A DNA stretch of 24,616 bases, from positions 3,990-28,605 of IMG/VR virus record IMGVR_UViG_3300030098_002514; one strand, given 5' to 3'. This document shows, piece after piece, positions 7,431-12,994 of this stretch. This stretch comes from a virus. Each line of letters begins with the position of its first letter. Position 1 is the stretch's first letter. Below the pieces are notes generated by a model. That model was not told where the DNA came from, ran no database searches, and was given only the letters and a program-made list of their open reading frames with translations. The translations under genes and the position numbers were made by a program.

Positions 7431-8216
7431 ATGGCAGAAACACTTACCTACGATGCTGGTACCGATACTATTTCTACTGAAGATAATTTAAATGCTGAAG
7501 AACAAGATAGTTTAAAAGTTGGTGAAGCATTACTAGAAGAGCAAGAAAATTTATTAGCTGGTAAATACAAGAGTGCTGAAGAATTAGAAAAAGCTTATGT
7601 TGAGTTACAGAAAAAATTAGGTTCTGAAACTGAAGCTAGTAGTGATAAAGGCGAAACAGTTAAGGAGGAAGAGGTTGAAATATCACCTATTCAATCATCC
7701 TTAGCTGAAGCTGCTAAAGAGTGGGAAACTAATCAAACTCTTTCTGATGAAACACTAGAAAAATTTAAAGAGATTGATAGCAGTGAGTTAGTTAAAACAT
7801 ATATGGAATTGTATGTGCAAGCTAATGAAACATCAGCAGAACCAAAATCTGATTTAACTGAAACAGAAACAAACAACATATATAAGTCAGTAGGAGGAGA
7901 ACAAAAATATGGTGAAATGATTCAATGGTATTCAAATAACACAACACCAGCATCAAGAGATGCTTTTAATAAACTTATCGAGTCTGGTTCCAGCGATTTA
8001 ATTCAATTAGCTGTAGATGGAATCAAAGCACAATATGAAAACGCTAACGGATACGAAGGAAGAATGTTAACAGGTAAAGCACCAGCATCCTCAAGTGATG
8101 TATTTAGATCACAAGCTGAAGTAGTAGCAGCTATGAGTGATCCACGATATGACAAAGATCCAGCTTATAGACAAGATCTAATGAATAAACTTGATCGTTC
8201 AAATATTAATTTCTAA
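7431..8216 (+). CDS. Capsid assembly scaffolding protein, T7 gp9-like
   Basis: The protein has 261 residues, very acidic with little Cys or Trp, starting 3 bases after the portal gene. T7 gp9 (about 307 residues) is similarly acidic and helical and directs capsid shell assembly before it leaves. Visible features are a Glu/Asp-rich N-terminal third, a KYKSAEELEKAYVELQKKLG segment typical of phage scaffolds (residues about 46-65), and a basic C-terminal end (YRQDLMNKLDRSNINF) that in scaffolds contacts the shell protein. Identification rests on position between portal and capsid, composition and the KYKSAEELEKAY motif. Confidence 0.88.
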   Translation: MAETLTYDAGTDTISTEDNLNAEEQDSLKVGEALLEEQENLLAGKYKSAEELEKAYVELQKKLGSETEASSDKGETVKEEEVEISPIQSSLAEAAKEWETNQTLSDETLEKFKEIDSSELVKTYMELYVQANETSAEPKSDLTETETNNIYKSVGGEQKYGEMIQWYSNNTTPASRDAFNKLIESGSSDLIQLAVDGIKAQYENANGYEGRMLTGKAPASSSDVFRSQAEVVAAMSDPRYDKDPAYRQDLMNKLDRSNINF

Positions 8217-8218
8217 TC

Positions 8219-8278
8219 ATGGCAAAAGGAAAAGGAACTTACGGAACAAAAGTCGGTAGACCTCCAAAGAAAAAGTAA
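8219..8278 (+). CDS. Tiny basic peptide (19 aa)
   Basis: ATG 8219 opens a 19-residue frame, MAKGKGTYGTKVGRPPKKK, two bases after the scaffold stop. Its strong Lys/Gly content and clean ending make chance less likely, and I recall closely similar tiny ORFs in marine cyanophages. The VGRPPKKK end resembles an AT-hook core (GRP followed by Lys), so binding to AT-rich DNA is a possible, untested role. No Shine-Dalgarno is evident; coupling to the scaffold stop is likely. Confidence 0.5.
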   Translation: MAKGKGTYGTKVGRPPKKK

Positions 8279-8284
8279 ACAGGC

Positions 8285-8313
8285 GAGGCGACCCGAACGA
8301 TCGTCATCGCCTC
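8285..8313 (+). terminator. Stem-loop between the scaffold/tiny peptide and hli (possible weak terminator or processing site)
   Basis: GAGGCGA at 8285-8291 pairs perfectly with TCGCCTC at 8307-8313 across a 15-base loop that itself contains the palindrome ACGATCGT (8297-8304). No T-run follows, so this is not a standard intrinsic terminator. It could be an RNA-processing hairpin, an attenuator, or a boundary of the inserted photosynthesis cassette. Confidence 0.4.
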
Positions 8314-8336
8314 AAGAGTTTACCCCAAAAAATTTA

Positions 8337-8513
8337 ATGAACGATACAGAAGTAATCGCTTTAGAACCCCCAATTGAAGTAATGTATAACGAAGAACAAA
8401 ATTTTTTATTCCGTGGAGCTGAAGAGCTAAACGGTCGTGTAGCAATGCTTGGCGTTGTTGCAGCTCTTGGAGCTTACTTAACAACTGGTCAAATTATTCC
8501 AGGAATATTTTAA
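8337..8513 (+). CDS. hli: High-light-inducible protein (Hli)
   Basis: This 58-residue protein has a single chlorophyll-binding-type membrane helix. The conserved Hli core is in residues 29-57: [20 protein letters not shown] followed by TTGQIIPGI, with the ExxNGRxAM signature at E30, N32, G33, R34, A36 and M37. Hli proteins protect photosystem II and chlorophyll under stress. Phage copies are usually thought to sustain photosynthesis during infection. The stop overlaps the psbA start as TAATG (8511-8515), so hli and psbA are probably translated together. The N-terminal 25 residues are variable and acidic, as in other phage Hli proteins. The stretch just upstream of the start has no clear ribosome-binding site. 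Confidence 0.93.
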   Translation: MNDTEVIALEPPIEVMYNEEQNFLFRGAEELNGRVAMLGVVAALGAYLTTGQIIPGIF

Positions 8514-9589
8514 TGACAACAGCAACCTTAGTACAAGAAAAAAATTCTTGGCAGAGGCTTTGCGACTGGGTTACATCTACTGATAACCGCCTCTATGTGG
8601 GGTGGTTTGGTGTCTTAATGATACCTTGCTTAATCACAGCAGCAACCGCATTCATAATAGCTTTTATAGCTGCCCCGCCAGTCGATATTGACGGCATTCG
8701 TGAACCAGTCTCAGGCTCTTTGCTTTATGGAAACAACATCATCTCGGGAGCAATCGTCCCGTCATCTAATGCAATCGGTCTTCACTTCTACCCAATCTGG
8801 GAAGCTGCAACCCTCGACGAGTGGTTGTATAACGGAGGACCATATCAACTTATTGTGTTCCACTTTCTCATCGGTATCGCAGCATACATGGGACGACAAT
8901 GGGAACTTAGTTATAGATTAGGTGCCCGACCCTGGATACCAATAGCTTACTCAGCACCTGTTGCTGCAGCTTATGCAGTCTTCCTTGTTTACCCATTCGG
9001 TCAAGGGAGTTTTAGTGATGGTATGCCTCTTGGTATTTCTGGGACTTTCAATTTCATGTTCGTATTCCAAGCCGAACATAATATCCTCATGCATCCTTTC
9101 CACATGCTCGGTGTTGCTGGGGTATTCGGCGGTGCTCTTTTCTCTGCAATGCACGGAAGTCTCGTTACTTCCTCACTGGTTAGAGAAACGACTGAGAATG
9201 AATCCCTTAATTATGGATATAAATTCGGACAGGAAGGAGAAACCTATAACATCGTTGCAGCTCACGGATACTTTGGACGTTTAATTTTCCAATATGCTTC
9301 TTTCAATAATAGTCGGGCTCTTCATTTCTTTCTTGCTGCTTGGCCAGTCACTTGTATCTGGCTTACCTCCATGGGAGTTTCTACGATGGCATTTAATCTC
9401 AACGGATTCAATTTTAATCAGTCCGTTAATGCTGCAAATGGAGCCGTTATCCCAACTTGGGCTGACGTATTAAACAGAGCTGATCTTGGTATGGAAGTAA
9501 TGCATGAAAGAAATGCACATAATTTCCCATTAGATTTAGCGGCTTCTGAAACTTCTGAAGTTGCTTTAGTAACACCAACTATAGGTTAA
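8513..9589 (+). CDS. psbA: Photosystem II reaction-centre D1 protein
   Basis: This full-length D1 of 358 residues would replace the photodamaged host subunit in thylakoids during infection. Residues correspond to standard D1 numbering minus one because the N-terminus is one residue short. Present are Y160 (Tyr-Z), D169, E188 and H189, H197 (P680 ligand), H214 and H271 (iron ligands), S263 (Q-B site), and H331, E332, H336, D341 and A343 of the manganese cluster. The C-terminal 15 residues after A343 are the CtpA-cleaved extension. Q129 (standard 130) is the D1:1-type residue, with Glu marking the high-light form. The [13 protein letters not shown] and [10 protein letters not shown] stretches look phage-like. 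The gene seems more GC-rich than the late tail genes. It is joined to hli by a TAATG overlap. Confidence 0.98.
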   Translation: MTTATLVQEKNSWQRLCDWVTSTDNRLYVGWFGVLMIPCLITAATAFIIAFIAAPPVDIDGIREPVSGSLLYGNNIISGAIVPSSNAIGLHFYPIWEAATLDEWLYNGGPYQLIVFHFLIGIAAYMGRQWELSYRLGARPWIPIAYSAPVAAAYAVFLVYPFGQGSFSDGMPLGISGTFNFMFVFQAEHNILMHPFHMLGVAGVFGGALFSAMHGSLVTSSLVRETTENESLNYGYKFGQEGETYNIVAAHGYFGRLIFQYASFNNSRALHFFLAAWPVTCIWLTSMGVSTMAFNLNGFNFNQSVNAANGAVIPTWADVLNRADLGMEVMHERNAHNFPLDLAASETSEVALVTPTIG

Positions 9590-9593
9590 TAAA

Positions 9594-10103
9594 ATTTTTA
9601 ACAGTTTAACAAAATATATAAAAGAGACTGTTGACTCTGTTAAGTATATCTTACAGGGTCTTTCAGTTACCTTTGACCATATGGGTAGACGGCCAATAAC
9701 AGTTCAATATCCTTATGAAAAACTAATACCATCTACTCAATACAGAGGAAGAATTCATTACGAATTGGATAAATGTATTGCATGTGAAGTTTGCGTAAGA
9801 GTATGTCCTATAAATTTACCAGTTGTCGATTGGGTAATGAATAAGGAAACTAAAAAGAAAGAACTTCGAAATTATTCTATTGACTTTGGTGCTTGTATAT
9901 TTTGCGGAAATTGTGTGGAATATTGTCCAACTAATTGTCTTTCAATGACCGAAGAATATGAACTGGCTGCATTTGATAGGCATAGCTTAAATTACGACAA
10001 TGTTGCATTAGGTCGTCTACCTACAAACGTTACACTTGATCCTAGTGTGAAAGCATTAAGAGAACTTGCTTACCTTCCTAAAGGTGAAATGGATCCACAT
10101 TAA
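9594..10103 (+). CDS. ndhI: NDH-1 subunit I (NdhI), with N-terminal helix upstream of the first ATG
   Basis: This protein carries two 4Fe-4S ferredoxin-type motifs, [12 protein letters not shown] and [12 protein letters not shown], and the NdhI stretches [20 protein letters not shown] and [20 protein letters not shown]. NdhI belongs to the peripheral arm of cyanobacterial NDH-1, which carries cyclic electron flow around photosystem I and respiration. The first ATG is at 9681 (140 residues), but the same frame upstream encodes [20 protein letters not shown] then GLSVTFDH, matching the amphipathic NdhI N-terminal helix. From stop TAG 9582 to ATG 9681 there is no ATG, GTG, TTG or CTG. ATT 9594 best fits the family length, and TAGG at 9582-9585 could be its ribosome site. 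The product stops at EMDPH and lacks the roughly 40-50-residue tail I recall in host NdhI. Confidence 0.9.
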   Translation: MFNSLTKYIKETVDSVKYILQGLSVTFDHMGRRPITVQYPYEKLIPSTQYRGRIHYELDKCIACEVCVRVCPINLPVVDWVMNKETKKKELRNYSIDFGACIFCGNCVEYCPTNCLSMTEEYELAAFDRHSLNYDNVALGRLPTNVTLDPSVKALRELAYLPKGEMDPH

Positions 10104-10108
10104 CCACG

Positions 10109-10175
10109 TACGTTTATCCATCAAGGACGCATGAAACCTAAGCATGAAACGGGGCTTAGGTAATTGAGGTGTGTT
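10109..10175 (+). promoter_or_regulatory. Glutamine-II (downstream-peptide) riboswitch candidate
   Basis: This leader precedes a very short gene and fits the downstream-peptide RNA motif of marine cyanobacteria and phages, which binds glutamine. Parts seen: an E-loop-like element CGTTTATCC (10111-10119), ATCAA, then GGACGC (10125-10130); a stem CCTAAGC (10137-10143) pairing with GCTTAGG (10154-10160), extended by A10136-T10161; and a possible pseudoknot between loop TCAA (10121-10124) and TTGA (10164-10167). That TTGA overlaps the Shine-Dalgarno GAGG (10166-10169), 6 bases before ATG 10176, so ligand-stabilised pairing could block translation. The motif match is from memory of the consensus. 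Confidence 0.8.
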
Positions 10176-10283
10176 ATGTCTCCAGTAGAATTGCAAGCTC
10201 GCATCGAAGAGCGTAAACAATACGAAAGAGAAGAGAAACTCAAATATCGTGGCATCACTTATTACAAAAAATTTAAATCTTAA
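10176..10283 (+). CDS. Riboswitch-controlled small peptide (35 aa, YRG motif)
   Basis: The 35-residue peptide begins MSPVELQARIEERKQYEREE and ends KLKYRGITYYKKFKS. The KYRGITY segment resembles the YRGxxY core of DUF4278-like cyanobacterial and phage peptides. It has a proper Shine-Dalgarno (GAGG) placed inside the riboswitch. In the downstream-peptide class such conserved peptides follow the aptamer. Their function is not established, but regulation by glutamine suggests a role in nitrogen metabolism, perhaps binding a host enzyme. The highly charged N-terminal helix with Glu, Arg and Lys would suit protein-protein contact (inference). Confidence 0.78.
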   Translation: MSPVELQARIEERKQYEREEKLKYRGITYYKKFKS

Positions 10284-10285
10284 CT

Positions 10286-10651
10286 ATGAAATTAATTGCT
10301 CTGTCTACCCTAGCGGCTGTTGCTGCTACCTCTGCAATCCCGGCGAGAGCTGGGTTTTATGTCAACGTAGAGACTAATGGATCAAGTGTTGGAAGTGATT
10401 TCCAATCAAGAACTACTGAAACTCATATTGGGTATGAAGGTGATATTGGACAACTAGGTTGGTACCTACAAGGTGGACCAGCATTCTTAGGTACGGATGC
10501 AGCCGATGGCACCACGGAACTTAGTGGGAAAATCGGTGGCACTGTTCAAGCTACAGAAAAGCTTGGCATCTATGGTGAACTAGCGGTTCAATCAAATGAA
10601 ACTACGGACACAGTTTACGGTTCCAAACTCGGAGCCAAATGGAGTTTCTGA
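10286..10651 (+). CDS. Secreted small beta-barrel-like outer-membrane-type protein
   Basis: This 121-residue protein starts with a clear signal peptide, MKLIALSTLAAVAATSAIPA, with an AxA cleavage site at ARA before GFYVNVET (predicted mature chain about 98 residues). The mature part is rich in alternating hydrophobic/polar beta-strand patterns and Gly turns (HIGYEGDIGQLGWYLQGGP, GKIGGTVQATEKLGIYGELA), and it ends in KWSF. A C-terminal Phe is the usual recognition signature of outer-membrane beta-barrels. It starts 2 bases after the riboswitch peptide, so it may be co-transcribed and subject to the same upstream control. Possible roles include changing the host surface or excluding other phages; none is shown here. 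I recall similar genes in marine cyanophages. Confidence 0.8.
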   Translation: MKLIALSTLAAVAATSAIPARAGFYVNVETNGSSVGSDFQSRTTETHIGYEGDIGQLGWYLQGGPAFLGTDAADGTTELSGKIGGTVQATEKLGIYGELAVQSNETTDTVYGSKLGAKWSF

Positions 10652-10652
10652 T

Positions 10653-10778
10653 ATGAGTCAACAAAGTGACAAGGCACCAGCTTCAGTTACAAGGCTGACT
10701 CCAGAAACAGGAAAAGAAGAAAAGAAAGAAGAGAAAGAATATGAATCTCTAGAGGAAGCCTTTATGGGCGACTCATGA
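10653..10778 (+). CDS. Small charged hypothetical protein
   Basis: ATG 10653 follows the barrel gene stop by one base and gives 41 residues. The sequence has a Ser/Gln/Pro-rich start (MSQQSDKAPASVTRLTPE), a Lys/Glu low-complexity block (EEKKEEKEY) and an acidic end (LEEAFMGDS). It is predicted disordered and has no recognised domain. Its stop overlaps the next start as ATGA (10775-10778), typical of a coupled operon. Function unknown. Confidence 0.6.
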   Translation: MSQQSDKAPASVTRLTPETGKEEKKEEKEYESLEEAFMGDS

Positions 10779-10975
10779 GAAATCAGTTAGTTAATGCTTT
10801 AAAAGCACACGCCTCTGGTGAGATTGCAAAACATCTAGCCAACGTTGAAGTTTACTTAAACAATCCTGTTGGGATTGGTGAGCACTCTGACGTAACTGAG
10901 GCAATAGGTATTGAGTTAGATAAAGTAGCTCGTTATCACGATCAAATTGAAGTGATAAATAAATATCTTAAATAA
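10775..10975 (+). CDS. Small conserved cyanophage protein
   Basis: This 66-residue protein starts in the ATGA overlap (10775). It is helical, with recognisable stretches LVNALKAHASGEIAKHLANV and NNPVGIGEHSDVTEAIGIEL. I recall near-identical small proteins (LINALKAHA...NPVGIGEHSD) in T4-like cyanophages, where their function is unknown. If so, this gene is shared between unrelated phage families, which supports the view that the surrounding cassette moves by recombination. It is the last gene before the terminator and the capsid leader. Confidence 0.72.
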   Translation: MRNQLVNALKAHASGEIAKHLANVEVYLNNPVGIGEHSDVTEAIGIELDKVARYHDQIEVINKYLK

Positions 10976-10980
10976 CCGTT

Positions 10981-11016
10981 TAGGGAGCACCTCAGAGTCG
11001 GACTCCCTATTCTTTT
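10981..11016 (+). terminator. Terminator after the accessory cassette
   Basis: TAGGGAG (10981-10987) pairs with CTCCCTA (11003-11009) across a 15-base loop, followed by a T-rich stretch TTCTTTT. It would end transcription from the hli-psbA-ndhI cassette before the capsid gene, or allow differential expression. The T-run is broken by one C, so efficiency is uncertain. Confidence 0.6.
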
Positions 11017-11140
11017 GGCTCTAAGCCCTCCACGGAGGATACCTTTTAGCCGTCTAGACGGTGGGAAAGACCACAAAAACAATCGATTTAATTTCCGGGA
11101 ACGATCATTTATACCTTTTAGAATTTAAAAATATAGGAAA
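11017..11140 (+). promoter_or_regulatory. Structured leader upstream of the capsid gene, with an 11-bp direct repeat
   Basis: The largest non-coding stretch of the window precedes the capsid gene. It contains the direct repeat ATACCTTTTAG at 11039-11049 and 11111-11121 (exactly 72 bases apart), a 12-base palindrome CCGTCTAGACGG (11050-11061), a short hairpin GTGG/CCAC (11061-11064 and 11071-11074), and TAGGA (11134-11138) as ribosome-binding site two bases before ATG. These could form a phage promoter, an RNase-processing site or a leader that boosts capsid expression. No T7-consensus promoter is visible and the phage RNA polymerase specificity is unknown, so the role is inference. Confidence 0.5.
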
Positions 11141-12301
11141 ATGGCTCAACAGAGTACAGACCATCAAGCGTCAGTAACCGTTGGAACCGCCGCGAATGGT
11201 GCGGTTGCCAATAATACTGAACGCAGAGCCCTTTGCTTGAAACTTTTTAGTGGAGAGATGTTCAAAGGGTTCGAGCATAACTCAATTGCTCGTGATCTCG
11301 TAATGAGAAGAACACTTAAAAATGGTTCCTCATTACAATTCATCTACACAGGACACACCAAAGCTGAATTCCATACACCTGGAAACAGCATACTTGGTAA
11401 CTCCGATGGAGCACCTCCAGTAGCTGAAAAAACCATAAAATGCGATGACCTCCTTATCAGCTCAGCTTTCGTGTATGAGCTAGACGAGACACTTGCACAT
11501 TATGAGTTGAGAGGAGAAATATCTAAGAAGATTGGATATGCACTTGCTCAAAAATATGACCGACTAATCTTACGTGCCGTAACTCGCGGTGCAAGAAAAG
11601 CTAGTCCAATTACTAAGACTAACTTTGTAGAACCCGGTGGAACTCAGATCCAAGTTGGAGCTGGTTCTGATGCTGACGACGCTCTTAACGCAGATAAGCT
11701 TGTAACTGCATTCTATGATGCAGCTGCAGCTCTTGATGAAAAAGGAGTCAGTACTGACGGAAGAGTGGGGATTTTGAATCCAAGACAATATTACGCTCTT
11801 ATCCAAGAAGTTGGTTCAAACGGTCTCATTAATAGAGACGTACAAGGTACAGCCTTGCAGTCTGGTAACGGCATCGTTGAGATAGCTGGTATCAAGATAT
11901 TCAAGTCTATGAATGTGCCTTTCTTCAGTAAGTATGGTACTAAGTATGCTCCAGCATCTAGTCCTACAGCTGGTACTGACCCAGCAACAATAGATCCAGG
12001 TAACACAGGATCCTTTGTTGGAGAAGCCACTGAAGATGCTCGCAGTTCCGTAACTGGTATCAACAACGATTACGGTAATGCAACTTCATTCGCCAACTCA
12101 TGCGGACTTATCTTCCAACGTGAAGCCGCTGGTGTTGTCGAAGCAATAGGTCCACAAGTACAAGTAACCTCTGGTGATGTTTCAGTCATCTATCAGGGTG
12201 ATGTGATTCTTGGAAGACTTGCAATGGGTGCAGATTACCTAAACCCTGCAGCTTCTGTAGAACTATTCGCTGGTACTACAACTAAGCCTGCTGCTTTCTA
12301 A
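11141..12301 (+). CDS. Major capsid protein, T7 gp10-like
   Basis: This 386-residue protein matches T7 gp10A (345 residues) by position, size and N-terminal similarity (ERRALCLKLFSGEMFKGFEH compares with ALFLKVFGGEVLTAF in T7). It would form the icosahedral shell with an HK97-type fold. Typical segments include the DDLLISSAFVYELDETLAHY block, the conserved NPRQYYALIQ near the middle, and a long Ala/Gly-rich C-terminal region. It is preceded by the structured leader and followed by a strong terminator, so it can be expressed at high level on its own transcript. Confidence 0.95.
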   Translation: MAQQSTDHQASVTVGTAANGAVANNTERRALCLKLFSGEMFKGFEHNSIARDLVMRRTLKNGSSLQFIYTGHTKAEFHTPGNSILGNSDGAPPVAEKTIKCDDLLISSAFVYELDETLAHYELRGEISKKIGYALAQKYDRLILRAVTRGARKASPITKTNFVEPGGTQIQVGAGSDADDALNADKLVTAFYDAAAALDEKGVSTDGRVGILNPRQYYALIQEVGSNGLINRDVQGTALQSGNGIVEIAGIKIFKSMNVPFFSKYGTKYAPASSPTAGTDPATIDPGNTGSFVGEATEDARSSVTGINNDYGNATSFANSCGLIFQREAAGVVEAIGPQVQVTSGDVSVIYQGDVILGRLAMGADYLNPAASVELFAGTTTKPAAF

Positions 12302-12315
12302 ATACAGTTTTATAC

Positions 12316-12341
12316 GGGGGGTCTTTGTACCCCCTTTTTTT
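12316..12341 (+). terminator. Strong intrinsic terminator after the capsid gene
   Basis: GGGGGT (12317-12322) pairs with ACCCCC (12329-12334) across a 6-base loop CTTTGT, followed by seven consecutive T (12335-12341). This is a classic rho-independent terminator. Its place matches the T7 terminator after gene 10, the site of the main drop in late transcription. Confidence 0.92.
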
Positions 12342-12355
12342 ATGCAATAAATTAT

Positions 12356-12994
12356 ATGGCTAACCCATCATTAATATCTCCCGATACCGAACTATCCGCC
12401 GTGAATACAATTCTGGGTGCCATAGGTCAAGCACCAGTTTCCAGTCTTGATTACGATGCTGCTACTGATACAGGAGCTTTTGAAAATCCTGAAATAGGTC
12501 TGATATACAACTTGCTTAGAGAAGCAAATATGGATGTTCAGAACGAAGGCTGGGTGTTCAATACTGAAGATCATATTAAATACACACCTGATGCTGATGG
12601 TTTCATCCAAGTACCAGACAATGTATTACGTATGGATATTACAGAAAGTACTGATAAGAATTTTGACCCAATAAAAAGAAATGGACGTTTATATAACAAA
12701 GTTAATCACTCCGATGTATTTGAAAATGATGTATTTGTTAATCAAGTAACTCTTATTGAATTCACAGATCTACCACCAGTGTTTCAAAGATGGGTAACTT
12801 ATAAAGCTGCCACTAGAGCTGCAGCACAGTTAGTAGCTAATACTGGACTTGTTCAAATAATGGCTGCTAAAGAAGGTGAAGCAAAAGCAAATTGTATTGA
12901 ATATGAATGTAATCAAGGGGACTACAACTATATGGGTTTCCCTCACGAAACACATTTCACAACTTACAAACCATATCGCGGGCTTAGGAGATAA
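12356..12994 (+). CDS. Tail tubular protein A, T7 gp11-like
   Basis: This 212-residue protein (T7 gp11 has 196) lies between the capsid terminator and tail tube B. The N-terminus carries the family pattern LSAVNTILGAIGQAPVSSLD, followed by EIGLIYNLLREANMDVQNEG and WVFNTE, and a helical segment FQRWVTYKAATRAAAQLV near residues 143-160. Gp11 forms the ring below the portal that links head to nozzle. The stop overlaps the tail tube B start as TAATG (12992-12996). Confidence 0.94.
   Translation: MANPSLISPDTELSAVNTILGAIGQAPVSSLDYDAATDTGAFENPEIGLIYNLLREANMDVQNEGWVFNTEDHIKYTPDADGFIQVPDNVLRMDITESTDKNFDPIKRNGRLYNKVNHSDVFENDVFVNQVTLIEFTDLPPVFQRWVTYKAATRAAAQLVANTGLVQIMAAKEGEAKANCIEYECNQGDYNYMGFPHETHFTTYKPYRGLRR

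Noticed and set aside
9600-9632. Inverted repeat AACAGT/ACTGTT between psbA and ndhI as a terminator
   Set aside because: The stem is only 6 bp, the loop is 21 bases, no T-run follows, and it lies in the likely ndhI coding region.
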